A DNA stretch of 64,000 nucleotides, taken from the NCBI GenBank assembly GCA_046350375.1, contig JAXMAO010000010.1, positions 62,001-126,000 of the forward strand, in the 5' to 3' direction. Within the stretch, counting starts at the first letter, position 1, and each line of letters begins with the position of its first letter. The notes under the pieces are model-generated. The model worked only from the letters and a program-made list of their open reading frames with translations. It was not told the origin of the DNA and made no database searches. Positions 1 to 8,900 of this stretch are shown here, piece by piece. The position numbers and the translations under genes were made by a program. The stretch comes from JAXMAO01 sp046350375. Lineage in GTDB: Bacteria > Planctomycetota > Phycisphaerae > UBA1845 > UTPLA1.

Positions 1-633
1 CTTCGGTCCGGCCCGAACGAATCGCTCATCCACGTCGAAGCCGGCCCGCACCGCCTCGGCGATCGCCCGACCCATCGCACTCAGGTTTGACGCCGCCACG
101 TTCGGCCACGCCGACGCCACGTACTCGCGCATCTGCGCGTCCGGCAGGCCGAACTCGTGACACAGCGCCGCGATCAGCGGCATGTTCAGCCGGCTCTTGG
201 ACTCGTAGGCGATCCGCGTCCCATCGACGCACACCACCCGGCCGCGGTGCAGCCGCAGCGTCTCGCGCGTCGCCGCCGGAGATTGCGGCGTGTTCACAAT
301 GCAGACCGCGCCGTCGTGCAGCCCGCGCCACAGCTCCAGTGGCGCGATCAGGTCTGCATGAAACACCACCAGAAAGTGCGGCCGATTGGTCGGCCCGCTC
401 TGCCGCACCGGAGTGCCCGGCTCGCAGAAGCGCACCGAGACATCGGTCGGCGTGCCCTTCTTCTCGGAGCCGTAGCGGGCGTCGTACCCGCCATCCAGCC
501 CGAACGCCTCGCAGCCGACCTTGAACAGCAGCTTGGCGCCCATGTTCGCGCCGTCGCCGCCCAACGCCGACAGCAGGATGTTGCAGAACCCCAGGTCGTC
601 CCGAAATGGCAGCAAAAAGGTGCTGTTCGTCAC
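1..633 (-). CDS. 2-oxoacid:acceptor oxidoreductase, gamma domain (partial, runs off left edge)
   Basis: This is the start of a 2-oxoacid oxidoreductase gamma subunit or domain, part of the thiamine-dependent enzymes that oxidise pyruvate or other 2-oxoacids to acyl-CoA and reduce ferredoxin. Reading left from a GTG at 633, 211 codons are open to the window edge. The family signature GGDGANMGAKLL is at about residues 25-36, followed by the usual glycine- and tyrosine-rich stretch (GLDGGYDARYGSEKKG). A good ribosome site, AAGAGGAG, sits 6 bases before the GTG. The domain is normally about 180-190 residues, so the missing part could be a fused ferredoxin domain or just a short tail. The substrate cannot be told. 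It lies near a hydrogenase and malic enzyme operon, which fits fermentative pyruvate metabolism. Confidence 0.82.
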   Translation of the reverse strand, partial: MTNSTFLLPFRDDLGFCNILLSALGGDGANMGAKLLFKVGCEAFGLDGGYDARYGSEKKGTPTDVSVRFCEPGTPVRQSGPTNRPHFLVVFHADLIAPLELWRGLHDGAVCIVNTPQSPAATRETLRLHRGRVVCVDGTRIAYESKSRLNMPLIAALCHEFGLPDAQMREYVASAWPNVAASNLSAMGRAIAEAVRAGFDVDERFVRAGPK

Positions 634-884
634 GCGATTCTCCTCTTGCCAAGTCTCAATCGGCCTCTGTGCCTGCTCGCTGCAACACCCATACCACATC
701 GGCACCGCACCGGCCCATTCGCGGGTCGGAACTCGAAGCTCGCCGCGATCGCGCCCCGCTGCGGATTTCCCCGCAATTGGGGGTTTTTTACCGCACGCAC
801 CGCCCGACCACCCGCAACCACGCCCCATGGCGCTGCTCGAATCGCCCGCACTCGCCGCCTGTCGTCCGCCCGCGCGCGGTCGGC

Positions 885-890
885 TAGACT
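885..890 (+). promoter_or_regulatory. -10 element (TAGACT) of a likely leaderless transcript
   Basis: TAGACT lies 7 bases before the ATG of the response regulator. With normal spacing the RNA would begin at or next to the start codon, which fits the absence of any ribosome site there. No convincing -35 is seen. The same arrangement occurs at three other genes in this window. Confidence 0.4.
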
Positions 891-897
891 GCCGCGG

Positions 898-2298
898 ATG
901 TCGGCCGGCCCAGACGCTCCCCGCACCCAGTCCGTCCTGATCGTCGAGGACGAGCGCCTCATCCGCTGGAGCCTGCGCGAGCGGCTGCAGCGCGACGGCT
1001 ACGCCATCGACGAGGCAGAGACGATCCAGTCCGCGATCGAGCGATTCCAGACCTCGCCCCCGGACGTGGTGCTGCTCGATTACCGTCTGCCCGACGGCTC
1101 GGCCCCGGAATTCCTGGCCGCCATCGGCGAGTGGATCGACAGCTGCGTGGTCATCATCATCTCGGCCTTCGGCACGGTCGAAACCGCCGTCGCCGCCATC
1201 AAGCAGGGCGTCTTCGACTTCGTCGCCAAGCCGTTCAACGTCGACGAGCTGGCGCGACTCATCGAGCGGGCGCTGGAATCCACCCGCCTGAAGCGCGAGC
1301 TGGTCAGCGTCCGCCGCGCGCTGCGCGACCGCCACGGCTTCGAGCGCATCATCGGCGACAGCCCGCCGATGCGCGAGCTGTTCGAAACCCTGCGGCGCGT
1401 CGCCGAAAGCCCGGCCACGACCGTGCTGCTGCGCGGCGAAAGCGGCACCGGAAAGGACCTGGTGGCGCGGACCATTCACGACCACTCGGCCCGCGCCAGC
1501 AAGCCGTTCGTCAACATCACCTGCACCGCGTTGACCGAGACCCTGCTGGAAAGCGAGTTGTTCGGCCACGAGCGCGGCGCGTTCACCGGGGCGCGCGTCG
1601 CCAAGAAGGGTCTCTTCGAGCTGGCCGACGGCGGTACCGCCTTCCTCGACGAGATTGGCGACATGCCCGCCGCGCTGCAGGCCAAGCTGCTGCGATTTGT
1701 CGAGGAAAAGGTGCTGCGCCGCGTCGGCGGAACCCAGGACATCCGCATCGACGTGCGGATCATCGCCGCCACCAACCGCAACATCGAACGCGCCATCGAG
1801 CAGGGGCAGTTCCGCCGCGACCTGTTCTACCGACTGAACGTCGTCGGGCTGTCGCTGCCGCCGCTGCGCGATCGCGGGCAGGACATCTGCCTGCTCGCCA
1901 GCCACTTCGCGCAGGCCTTCGCGCGCGACCTGCACAAGCCGTGCGACGAGCTCGCCGACAGCGCCGTGGCGCTGCTGCAGCGCTACCGCTGGCCCGGCAA
2001 CGTCCGCGAGCTGCGCAACGTCGTCGAACGCGCCGTGCTGCTCTCGCACGGCCGCCGCCTGACCGCCGCCGACTTCAGCTCGGTCGCCTCGGCGCTCGAG
2101 ACCGAAGGCGGCTACACCTCGTCCGGCGAGTACCGCTTCAAGATGCCCGCCGAGGGGCTCTCCATGGACGAGATCGAGCGCGACCTCATCACCCAGGCGC
2201 TCGCCATGACCAACAACAACCAGACCCATGCCGCCAAGCTGCTGCGGCTGTCGCGCGATCAGCTTCGCTATCGACTGGAAAAGTTCGGCCTGACCTGA
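898..2298 (+). CDS. Sigma-54-dependent response regulator (NtrC family)
   Basis: This 466-residue regulator activates sigma-54 promoters after phosphorylation. Its order is a receiver domain (about 12-125; acidic pair E17/D18, phospho-acceptor D61 in LLDYRLPDG, conserved K111), a sigma-54 AAA+ domain (about 150-375; Walker A GESGTGKD at 180-187, the sigma-54 contact loop GAFTGA at 227-232, Walker B GGTAFLDEIGD at 245-255) and a Fis-type helix-turn-helix at the end (HAAKLLRLSRDQLRYRLEKFG). All key residues are present, so it should be functional. The ATG is chosen because the receiver fold begins just after it; upstream in-frame codons are not protein-like. No kinase is adjacent; the nearest is the histidine kinase of the hydrogenase operon, about 8 kb away. 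Its targets are unknown. Confidence 0.93.
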   Translation: MSAGPDAPRTQSVLIVEDERLIRWSLRERLQRDGYAIDEAETIQSAIERFQTSPPDVVLLDYRLPDGSAPEFLAAIGEWIDSCVVIIISAFGTVETAVAAIKQGVFDFVAKPFNVDELARLIERALESTRLKRELVSVRRALRDRHGFERIIGDSPPMRELFETLRRVAESPATTVLLRGESGTGKDLVARTIHDHSARASKPFVNITCTALTETLLESELFGHERGAFTGARVAKKGLFELADGGTAFLDEIGDMPAALQAKLLRFVEEKVLRRVGGTQDIRIDVRIIAATNRNIERAIEQGQFRRDLFYRLNVVGLSLPPLRDRGQDICLLASHFAQAFARDLHKPCDELADSAVALLQRYRWPGNVRELRNVVERAVLLSHGRRLTAADFSSVASALETEGGYTSSGEYRFKMPAEGLSMDEIERDLITQALAMTNNNQTHAAKLLRLSRDQLRYRLEKFGLT

Positions 2299-2494
2299 GC
2301 CGACCCGGCGCGGTCCCGATGCGCGGCCGCACCGAATCGACGGTCGCCCGTCGGAGCAAGACCGCGCCGCCGCGCGCGGTCAGCAGTTCTGAAACTTGTG
2401 CAAATGAAGAAAAACCGCCCCCTGCCGGAGCGACCCCCAGGCCGCCCGGTCTGTCGAGCGCGTCACTCACAGCGAACGGCGACCGCGGACGCCG

Positions 2495-2594
2495 CTACCC
2501 GACGGGCAGCCCGGTCCCGGTCGTGCCAAAGAACCCCAGTCCGCCCGTGATGAGCGCGATCAGCGCGCCATAGCCACCGCAGGATTGCTTGCAT
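2495..2594 (-). CDS. Possible small Gly-rich membrane peptide, frame uncertain
   Basis: A good ribosome site (AGGAGAG, 2603-2609) lies 8 bases before an ATG at 2594, but that frame soon becomes Arg-rich and unlike protein. One base shift inside the first codons leads into a frame encoding CGGYGALIALITGGLGFFGT and a short Gly/Thr tail ending at a TAG (2495-2497): a single hydrophobic segment of about 20 residues. Either the frame contains a one-base error, as elsewhere in this window, or the peptide is an accident. It would follow hypB on the same strand. The rest of 2299-2679 shows nothing recognisable. I do not know a family for it. Confidence 0.3.
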
Positions 2595-2679
2595 CGGTGC
2601 ACCTCTCCTGCGTTCATCGACCGGTCGGCCGACTCAGCCGGCGCAGTTTCTGCGCCACCCCACGGCCGCCCGCCCTGCG

Positions 2680-3372
2680 TCAGTTCAGTATTGCCCGGCC
2701 GCCGCGCGGGCCGGTTGCGTCGTCATTTCCGCGCGCCATTCCGCGAAACCACGCCGCCAGCCCCGCCAGCCCATGCCCGCGCTCGGCCGACGTGAGAAAG
2801 AGCCGCGCCGCCGGGTTCAGACGGCCAAGATCGAGCGTCACCCGGTGCAGATCGAAGGAAACGTGCGGCAGCAGGTCGAGCTTGGTAATTACCACGCCCG
2901 CGGCGTCCTTGAACAGCAGCGGATACTTCTGCGGCTTGTCGGCCCCCTCGGCCACGCTCAGCGCCGCCAGCCGCGCATGCTCGCCCAGGTCGAAGTTGGC
3001 CGGGCAGATCGGATTCCCGACGTTTTCACTGATGACCAGGTCGCGCTTGTCCAGCGGCAGCGAGTCCAGCGCGCGGCGGACGTGCGGCGCGGTCAGGTGG
3101 CAGCCACCTTCGGTCAGCAACTGCGTCACCGGCACACCGATCGCCGCAATCCGCTCGGCGTCCAGCGTCGTCGCCAGGTCGCCTTCCAGCACGCCGCAGC
3201 GCAGCGCCGGCCGCAGAATCGGCAGCAGCCGCTCGAGCAGCGCCGTCTTGCCGCATCCCGCTCCGCCGAGCAGGTTGATCGCCCGCACGCCGTGCGCCGA
3301 CAGCAGCTCGCGAACCTCGTCGGCCGCGCGATCGTTCTTCTCCAGCACCCGTCGCAGCACGCGCACTTCCAT
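2680..3372 (-). CDS. hypB: HypB, GTPase for hydrogenase nickel insertion
   Basis: HypB (230 residues) hydrolyses GTP and, with HypA, delivers nickel to the large-subunit precursor of [NiFe] hydrogenase in the cytoplasm. Visible motifs are the P-loop GGAGCGKT (36-43), EGDLATTLDAERI, the metal-site stretch GGCHL, SENVGNPICPANFDLGE and the nucleotide-specificity motif TKLDLL. The histidine-rich N-terminal nickel store of many HypB proteins is absent. It starts 12 bases after the malic enzyme stop, and GGAGGAG overlaps that stop as a ribosome site, so the two are probably co-transcribed. It is the last recognisable gene of the hydrogenase operon. The C-terminal tail after RGMARGN looks disordered. 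Confidence 0.93.
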   Translation of the reverse strand: MEVRVLRRVLEKNDRAADEVRELLSAHGVRAINLLGGAGCGKTALLERLLPILRPALRCGVLEGDLATTLDAERIAAIGVPVTQLLTEGGCHLTAPHVRRALDSLPLDKRDLVISENVGNPICPANFDLGEHARLAALSVAEGADKPQKYPLLFKDAAGVVITKLDLLPHVSFDLHRVTLDLGRLNPAARLFLTSAERGHGLAGLAAWFRGMARGNDDATGPRGGRAILN

Positions 3373-3384
3373 CCGCGGCGCTCC

Positions 3385-5085
3385 CTACTCCTCCAGCGGC
3401 GAATACTGCGGATACCACATCGCGTCGGCCACGGCCGAATCGACCACGTCGTCGGCCAGCTTGCGCCCCAGGTTCTCGACGCGCGCCTCGCGCACCACCG
3501 CCGCCGCAATCCGCGCGCTCACTTCCCGCAGCGTCGATGCATCCGGATAGATCGCCCCGGCCGCCAGCCGGTCGTTCGACACGCACGTCGCCAGCGTCCG
3601 CGCCCCCGTCAGGAAGATCGCGTCGCTCACCTCGCTCGCCTCGGCCACCACGCAGCCCAGCCCGATGCCCGGAAAGACAAACACGTTGTTGCCCTGGCCG
3701 ATCACGTGCGTCCGGCCGTTGTGCTCCACCGGCGCAAACGGGCTGCCGGTCGCCACAATGGCCCGCCCCTCGGTCCAGCGGATCGCCTCCGCCGGCGTGC
3801 ATTCCGCCTTCGACGTCGGATTCGACAGCGGCATGATCAGCGGCCGATCGCAGTGCCGCCCCATCTCGCGCACGATCTCCTCGGTGAACGTCCCGGAGAC
3901 CGCCGTCAGCCCGACCAGGACGGTCGGCCGCACCCGCCGCACCACCTCGAGCAGCGACCCGTCGCGCTGCGGATCCAGCCCGTAGTGCGACAGTGATTCT
4001 TCGTCCAGGAGAAATTCACGCTTCTGCGCCGAGTCCACTGTGCGCCCGCTGTGCAGCAGTCCGTGCGAATCGAGCAGCACCTGCGACCGCCGGATGATGG
4101 CGGCCGGAACACCCTCGGCCCGCATTGCCGCCTTCACCAGCCGTGCCATGCCGACGCCCGCATTGCCGGCGCCGGCATAGACGATCCGCTGGTCCGCGAG
4201 CCGCACACGCGTGATGCGCATCGCCGCCAGCACGCCCGCCAGCGCCACGGCCGCCGTGCCCTGAATGTCGTCGTTGAAGCTCGGAATCCGCCGCCGATAG
4301 CGATCGAGCAGGTCGAAGGCCGTCCGCCGATTGAAGTCCTCCCACTGCAGGACGGCCCGCGGATAGACGCTCTTGACCGCCTCGACGAACGCCTCCACGA
4401 AATCGTCGTAGGCCTCGCCCGACAGCCGCCGCTTCCGGTATCCGATGTAGAGCGGATCGTCGAGCAGCTCGGCGTTGTTCGTGCCCACGTCGAGGCTGAT
4501 CGGCAGGCAGTGCCTCGGATGCAGCCCGGCCGCCGCGGTATAGAGCGCCAGCTTGCCGATCGGAATGCCCATCCCCCCGGCGCCCTGGTCGCCCAGACCC
4601 AGGATGCGCTCGTTGTCGGTGCAGACGATCAGCCGCACGTCCGGCTGCGGCCAGTTGCGCAGGATGTCGGGGATGCGCTCGATGTCGTCCGGCGTGATCC
4701 ACAACCCGCGCGGCTCGCGGAAGACGTGGCTGAACCGCTGGCAGGCCCGGCCGACCGTCGGCGTATAGACGATCGGCATCAGCTCCGGCAGGTTCTCAAT
4801 CAGCAGGCGGAAGAAGAGCGTCTCGTTTCGATCGTGCAGCGCCGCCAGCCCGATGAACTTCTCCAGGTCGTCCGCCTTGGCGCGCACGTGCTCGAGCACC
4901 AGTTCGACCTGCTGCTCGATCGTCAGCCGCGCCGGCGGCAGCAGTCCGCGCAGCTTCAGCCGGTCGCGCTCCTCCTCCGAAAACGCCGCCCCCTTGTTGA
5001 GGATCGCGTCACGCAGCAACCGCACGCCGGTCAGACCGGTCGCCGCCGGGCGCGGCGCTCCAAGATGAGTCTGCAACGTCTTCAT
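3385..5085 (-). CDS. maeA: NAD-dependent malic enzyme (large, decarboxylating)
   Basis: This 566-residue cytosolic enzyme oxidatively decarboxylates malate to pyruvate and CO2, making NADH or NADPH. It belongs to the large SfcA/eukaryotic-type family. Seen are the catalytic Tyr in YTPTVG (107), FREPRGLWIT (122-131), the signature GLGDQGAGGMGIPIGK (163-178) with catalytic K178, the metal-binding stretch NDDIQGTAAVAL (271-282) and the Rossmann loop GAGNAG (305-310). The ATG at 5085 overlaps the hypA stop (ATGA) and has GGGAGG 6 bases upstream, so translation is coupled to hypA. Placing this carbon enzyme between hypA and hypB is unusual and suggests a metabolic link with the NAD(P)-coupled hydrogenase encoded upstream. 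Cofactor preference cannot be read with certainty. Confidence 0.93.
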   Translation of the reverse strand: MKTLQTHLGAPRPAATGLTGVRLLRDAILNKGAAFSEEERDRLKLRGLLPPARLTIEQQVELVLEHVRAKADDLEKFIGLAALHDRNETLFFRLLIENLPELMPIVYTPTVGRACQRFSHVFREPRGLWITPDDIERIPDILRNWPQPDVRLIVCTDNERILGLGDQGAGGMGIPIGKLALYTAAAGLHPRHCLPISLDVGTNNAELLDDPLYIGYRKRRLSGEAYDDFVEAFVEAVKSVYPRAVLQWEDFNRRTAFDLLDRYRRRIPSFNDDIQGTAAVALAGVLAAMRITRVRLADQRIVYAGAGNAGVGMARLVKAAMRAEGVPAAIIRRSQVLLDSHGLLHSGRTVDSAQKREFLLDEESLSHYGLDPQRDGSLLEVVRRVRPTVLVGLTAVSGTFTEEIVREMGRHCDRPLIMPLSNPTSKAECTPAEAIRWTEGRAIVATGSPFAPVEHNGRTHVIGQGNNVFVFPGIGLGCVVAEASEVSDAIFLTGARTLATCVSNDRLAAGAIYPDASTLREVSARIAAAVVREARVENLGRKLADDVVDSAVADAMWYPQYSPLEE

Positions 5086-5459
5086 GTCACGCCTCCCGCC
5101 GGGCAGGGCTGCTCTCGGCACTCCACGTCAATCGTCTCCAGCTCCAGCTCGTCTCCGCCGTGCGCCCCGCGGGCCGCGCGACCGCACACCGGACAGTTCC
5201 ACGACCAGTTGCGCACCTCGAACTCGCGCGCGCACGGCTCGCACCACGTCCGCGGCCACGCCGTCTGCACCACCAGCGTTGCCCCGGCGCACGCCGACCC
5301 CTCGGCCGCAATCTCGAACGCATCCAAGAGCATATCCCGGTCGACCTGCCGCAGCACGCCCACGCGGCACCGAACGCGCGTGACCCGTCCGTCCGTCCCC
5401 CGCCGCGCCGCGCTCGTCGCCTGTTCAACCAGGGCTCGCGCAATCGAATACTCGTGCAT
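5082..5459 (-). CDS. hypA: HypA, nickel metallochaperone for hydrogenase
   Basis: HypA (125 residues) brings nickel to the hydrogenase large subunit together with HypB. It starts with the family's N-terminal nickel site MHE (MHEYSIARALVEQ) and carries the structural zinc site of two CxxC pairs in CEPCAREFEVRNWSWNCPVC at about residues 73-92. Its ATG lies inside the end of the protease gene (35-base overlap) and its TGA overlaps the malic enzyme start, so it is embedded in the operon. The end is slightly longer than usual. Confidence 0.93.
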   Translation of the reverse strand: MHEYSIARALVEQATSAARRGTDGRVTRVRCRVGVLRQVDRDMLLDAFEIAAEGSACAGATLVVQTAWPRTWCEPCAREFEVRNWSWNCPVCGRAARGAHGGDELELETIDVECREQPCPAGGVT

Positions 5460-5985
5460 GATTCGCTCCCGCCAATCCCGTGGCCGGCGCACGCAGATAC
5501 CGCACCACCGCGCTGCGAACCGCGTCCGCCACCGCATCCACCGCCGCTTCCACCGCCGGCGTCAGCGCCGCCCCGAACGACACATCCGCCACCGCGACGG
5601 CGACAATCCACACCTGCGGCCCGCGCCCCGGCTCCAGCGCGCCGGCCAGCGCCAGCGCCTCCGCCACACTCATGCCGTGCGTGTCGCCGCCGCCGCGCGG
5701 CCGCAGCCGCCACGCGTCCCGCCGCCCGTCCAGAACCACCCACCGCCCGGCCGGCAGATCCACCGTCGCCGGCGTGGCATCGACCACCACCAGCAGCTCC
5801 GACTGCTCCCACGCCGTCATGATGTCCGTCAGCGGCGCCGCGCTCGCGATCACTTCGGTGCACGGCGGCGGCGCGGCCGCCAGCGCCGCGGCCACGCGCA
5901 GCCCGACGGCGTCGTCGCGCCGGTGACTGCGCCCGCAGCCCACCACGCACACCCGCCGCAAGCTCGTTCCGTCGCGGGTGTTCAT
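5425..5985 (-). CDS. [NiFe] hydrogenase maturation endopeptidase (HycI/HupD family)
   Basis: This 186-residue nickel-dependent protease removes the short C-terminal peptide of the hydrogenase large subunit once nickel is in place. The family pattern is visible: VCVVGCGRSHRRDDAVGLRVA near the N-terminus (acidic residue of the first metal motif), VVVDA (second acidic residue) and HGMSVAEALALA (histidine motif). The ATG is chosen because it overlaps the TGA of the large subunit gene (ATGA), its presumed substrate. It ends 35 bases inside hypA. Confidence in the family is good although the central region is divergent. Confidence 0.85.
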   Translation of the reverse strand: MNTRDGTSLRRVCVVGCGRSHRRDDAVGLRVAAALAAAPPPCTEVIASAAPLTDIMTAWEQSELLVVVDATPATVDLPAGRWVVLDGRRDAWRLRPRGGGDTHGMSVAEALALAGALEPGRGPQVWIVAVAVADVSFGAALTPAVEAAVDAVADAVRSAVVRYLRAPATGLAGANHARVFDCASPG

Positions 5986-7286
5986 CGCCAGTCGATCTCC
6001 AGAAAGTGCGTCGCGCACGAAATGCACGGGTCATACGCCCGAATCAGCATCTCGAGCCGCAGCGTGATCTCCGCCGGGCCCAGTCCGGCCTCCAGCAGTT
6101 GCGGCACGAACGCCCGCAGGTCTTCCTCGATGTTCGCCAGGTTCTGCCCGGTCGGAATGATGAGGTTTGCCGCCACGATTCGACCGCTCGCGTCCACTTC
6201 ATATTCGTGGAACAACAGCCCGCGTGGCACCTCCACCGCCCCGACGCCCGCGCCGCAGCGCGTGGCCGCCGCCAGCGGCTCGCGCCGCAGGCCGCGCGTC
6301 AGCAGCGCGTCGATCAGCTCGATCGCCGACTCGACGATGTGCACACACTCCACCAGTTGCGCAGTGTTGTTGTGGAACGGGTTTCGGCAGGGCGCCGTCA
6401 GCCCCAGCCGTCGCGCCGCCGCCGCCGCCGCCGGGTGCAGCCCGGCGCTGTTGTTGTTGAACCGCGCCAGCGACCCGACCGCATACGTCTCGCCGCCCGG
6501 CGTGTGGCAGTGCTTCGCCGCCGAGTGTGGCACGACCGTTTCGATCACCCGTTCGCGATAGCGCGCCGCCGGCGTCGGCCGCGGGTCGCGCGTCGAGCGG
6601 ATCGGCCCGGCCCGCAGCGGGTACGCGCCGTCGCCGTTCGGCGCCAGCGCGACGTAATCCACGTTGCGCGACAGCTCGGGCACCGCCAGCGTCGCGAACA
6701 GCTCCACCGTCTGCTCCAGGTCGACGCGCGCCGATTCCAATCGCCGCTTGAGCGCGATCAGCTCGTCGTCGGCCGGCAGGTGGGTGAACCCGCCGACGTG
6801 CATCGCGATCGGGTGGATGTGTCGCCCGCCGACCGCCTTGCACAGGTCGTTGGCCAGCTTCTTGAGCCGCAGCGCGCGGCGCACCACGTCGCCGTGCGTG
6901 GCGGCCAGCGGAATCACCGACCCCACGCCGAGGAAGTCCGGCACCGCCAGGAAGTAGAGGTGCAGCACGTGGCTCTGCAGATGTTCGCCCAGCAAGAGCA
7001 GCCGGCGCAGCGCCAGCGTCTGCGCGCTCGGCTCGACCCCGGTCGCCGCCTCGATCGCCTGAACGGCCGCCGTCGCGTGGCCCACCGAGCAGATACCGCA
7101 GATGCGGCAGGCGATCTGCGGCGCCTCGCCCGCCGGTCGCCCGCGCAGGAATGCCTCGAAATAGCGCGGACTCTCGGTGATCTGGAGCTCGATCCGCGTT
7201 ACCGCGCCATCGGCCACGCGAACCGAGAGGTTGCCGTGCCCCTCGACGCGCGTCACCTCGTGCACGTCGATCGTGACGTTTTTCAT
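5982..7286 (-). CDS. hydA: [NiFe] hydrogenase large (alpha) subunit, group 3b-like
   Basis: The catalytic subunit (434 residues) holds the Ni-Fe(CN)2CO centre that splits or forms H2. The first ligand motif is RICGICSVGH (C63 and C66) and the second is DPCISCATH (C421 and C424) close to the end. Only seven residues (FLEIDWR) follow H427; cleavage after this histidine by the adjacent protease is expected. Absence of a signal and its company with HydB, HydG and HydD place it in the soluble, bidirectional NAD(P)-linked group 3, most like 3b sulfhydrogenases. The ATG overlaps the hydD stop (ATGA), giving coupled translation of the two core subunits. Confidence 0.95.
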   Translation of the reverse strand: MKNVTIDVHEVTRVEGHGNLSVRVADGAVTRIELQITESPRYFEAFLRGRPAGEAPQIACRICGICSVGHATAAVQAIEAATGVEPSAQTLALRRLLLLGEHLQSHVLHLYFLAVPDFLGVGSVIPLAATHGDVVRRALRLKKLANDLCKAVGGRHIHPIAMHVGGFTHLPADDELIALKRRLESARVDLEQTVELFATLAVPELSRNVDYVALAPNGDGAYPLRAGPIRSTRDPRPTPAARYRERVIETVVPHSAAKHCHTPGGETYAVGSLARFNNNSAGLHPAAAAAARRLGLTAPCRNPFHNNTAQLVECVHIVESAIELIDALLTRGLRREPLAAATRCGAGVGAVEVPRGLLFHEYEVDASGRIVAANLIIPTGQNLANIEEDLRAFVPQLLEAGLGPAEITLRLEMLIRAYDPCISCATHFLEIDWR

Positions 7287-8026
7287 GGCAGGCTCGCCTC
7301 GCGGTGCGCGCCGAACAGCCGCAGGTCCGACAGCACTCCCTCCATCGCGCCAGGATAGGTCTCGCGGAAGTTGAGACTCGCCGCCCGCAGCGCGTCGGGC
7401 CGGACGATCCCGCGGCAGGCCTCGCACTTCGACCCGTAGGTCGGACAGATCGCCCCGCAGCCGCCGCGCGTGATCGGGCCCAGGCACATCTCGCCGCGCT
7501 CGTACAGGCACAGGTTGCCCGCCCGCTTGCACTCGACGCACACCGCCTCGTCCGGCAGCGCGAACCGCTTGCCCGCCAGCGCGCAGCGCAGAAACTCGAG
7601 GAACTCCTCCTTCACCAGCGGACAGCCCGGCAGTTCGGCTTCCACCTTCACCACCGCCGACAGCGGCCGGGCCGGAGTCGTCGGGAAGAACCGCGCGGAA
7701 TCGCCGTACACGGCGGCGCGATACTCGGCCTCCGCCAGCGTGTTCTTCAGTGTGTTCACGCCGCCCAGGCAGGCGCACGCGCCGATCGCCACCAGCGTCT
7801 GGCAGCTCTCGCGGAACTTCCGCGCCAGCGCCTCGTCGTGCGGCGTCGAGATCGCACCGTCCACCAGGCCGATGTCGATGTCCCACGCCCGCTCGGTCAT
7901 CCCCTCGCGGAAATTCACCACTTCGACCGCGCTCAGAATGTCGAGCAACTGCTCCTCCAGCTCAAGAATCGCCAGCGAGCAGCCCTCGCACCCCGTCAGA
8001 CTGAAGATCGCGACGCGCGGTTTCAT
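7283..8026 (-). CDS. hydD: [NiFe] hydrogenase small (delta) subunit
   Basis: This 247-residue subunit carries iron-sulfur clusters that conduct electrons from the active site of HydA. The proximal-cluster cysteines are in TGCEGCSLAI (about 12-20), GACACLGG and PGCPL. A second cysteine-rich part near the C-terminus (CVECKRAGNLC, CGAICPTYGSKCEAC) would bind further 4Fe-4S clusters, as in group 3b and 3c enzymes. There is no Tat signal, so the enzyme stays in the cytoplasm. It sits 15 bases after hydG and overlaps hydA by four bases. Confidence 0.93.
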   Translation of the reverse strand: MKPRVAIFSLTGCEGCSLAILELEEQLLDILSAVEVVNFREGMTERAWDIDIGLVDGAISTPHDEALARKFRESCQTLVAIGACACLGGVNTLKNTLAEAEYRAAVYGDSARFFPTTPARPLSAVVKVEAELPGCPLVKEEFLEFLRCALAGKRFALPDEAVCVECKRAGNLCLYERGEMCLGPITRGGCGAICPTYGSKCEACRGIVRPDALRAASLNFRETYPGAMEGVLSDLRLFGAHREASLP

Positions 8027-8041
8027 GACCTGCTCACCTCG

Positions 8042-8899
8042 CTACGCCAGCGACTCACGCAGCCCCTTGAGCTGCGCGTAGTTGAACACCGGCCCGTCCG
8101 CGCAGACGTACACCTGGTTCACCTGGCAGTGGCCGCACCGGCCCACGCCGCACTTCATCCGCCGCTCCAGCGAGCAATAAATGTCCTTCTGCGCGATCCT
8201 GCGCCCCAGCAGCTCGAGCAGGACAAACTTGAACATCACCGGCGGACCGACCACCACGGCGGACGTCCGCGCCGCATCCAGCTTCGGCAACTGCGAAAAC
8301 AGCGTCGTCACGACGCCCACGCGGCCGCGCCAGTGTTCGTCGCCGCGATCGACCGTCACCCGCAGCGTCAGGTCGCGCCGCGCCGCCCAGCGCATCAGCT
8401 CGTCGCGAAACAGCAGCTCGCCCGGCGCCCGCGCGCCATACAGCAGGTGGAACTCGCCGAACGCGCCGCGCTCGTCGAGAATGTATTCGATCAGCGAGCG
8501 CACCGGCGCCAGCCCCAGCCCGCCCGCCACGATCAGCACGTCGCGCCCCGCCAGCGCCGTCACGTCGAATCCGCGCCCCAGCGGCCCGCGCACGCCCACC
8601 ACGTCGCCGGTATCCAGCCGATGCAGCCCGCTCGTGACCACGCCCGCCCGCCGCACGCACAGCTCGAACTCCGCCCCGCGCGTCGGCGACGAGCAGATCG
8701 ATATCGGGCACTCCCCCAGCCCCAGCAGCGACACCTGCACGAACTGCCCCGGATCGTGTCCCAGCGACGCCCCGTCCGCATAGCGCAGCGTCAGCAGCCG
8801 TTCCAATTCCGTCAGCTTCGCCACCGCCAGCACCCGCGCCGGCCGCGGCAGGTAGCTGCTCGTCAGCGGGCTCACCGGCTCACGGGCGATCGTCGACAC
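8042..8899 (-). CDS. hydG: Hydrogenase gamma subunit, FAD/NAD(P)-binding diaphorase
   Basis: HydG (285 residues) passes electrons between NAD(P)H and the iron-sulfur relay. It is a ferredoxin-reductase-type protein: a flavin-binding barrel (PISICSSP, about 66-73), a nucleotide-binding domain (VAGGLGLAPVRSLIEY, about 123-138; VVVGPPVMFK) and a C-terminal 2Fe-2S site with four cysteines in MKCGVGRCGHCQVNQVYVC. The start is GTG at 8899, one base after the TGA of hydB, so expression is coupled. Together with HydB it makes the NAD(P)-reactive module of a group 3b-like enzyme. Confidence 0.93.
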   Translation of the reverse strand: MSTIAREPVSPLTSSYLPRPARVLAVAKLTELERLLTLRYADGASLGHDPGQFVQVSLLGLGECPISICSSPTRGAEFELCVRRAGVVTSGLHRLDTGDVVGVRGPLGRGFDVTALAGRDVLIVAGGLGLAPVRSLIEYILDERGAFGEFHLLYGARAPGELLFRDELMRWAARRDLTLRVTVDRGDEHWRGRVGVVTTLFSQLPKLDAARTSAVVVGPPVMFKFVLLELLGRRIAQKDIYCSLERRMKCGVGRCGHCQVNQVYVCADGPVFNYAQLKGLRESLA

Positions 8900-8900
8900 G

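Noticed and set aside
4051..6561. 836-codon open frame on the plus strand
   Set aside because: It lies opposite malic enzyme, hypA, the protease and hydA, is rich in Arg, His, Gln and Pro, and has no known motif. It is a by-product of high GC content.
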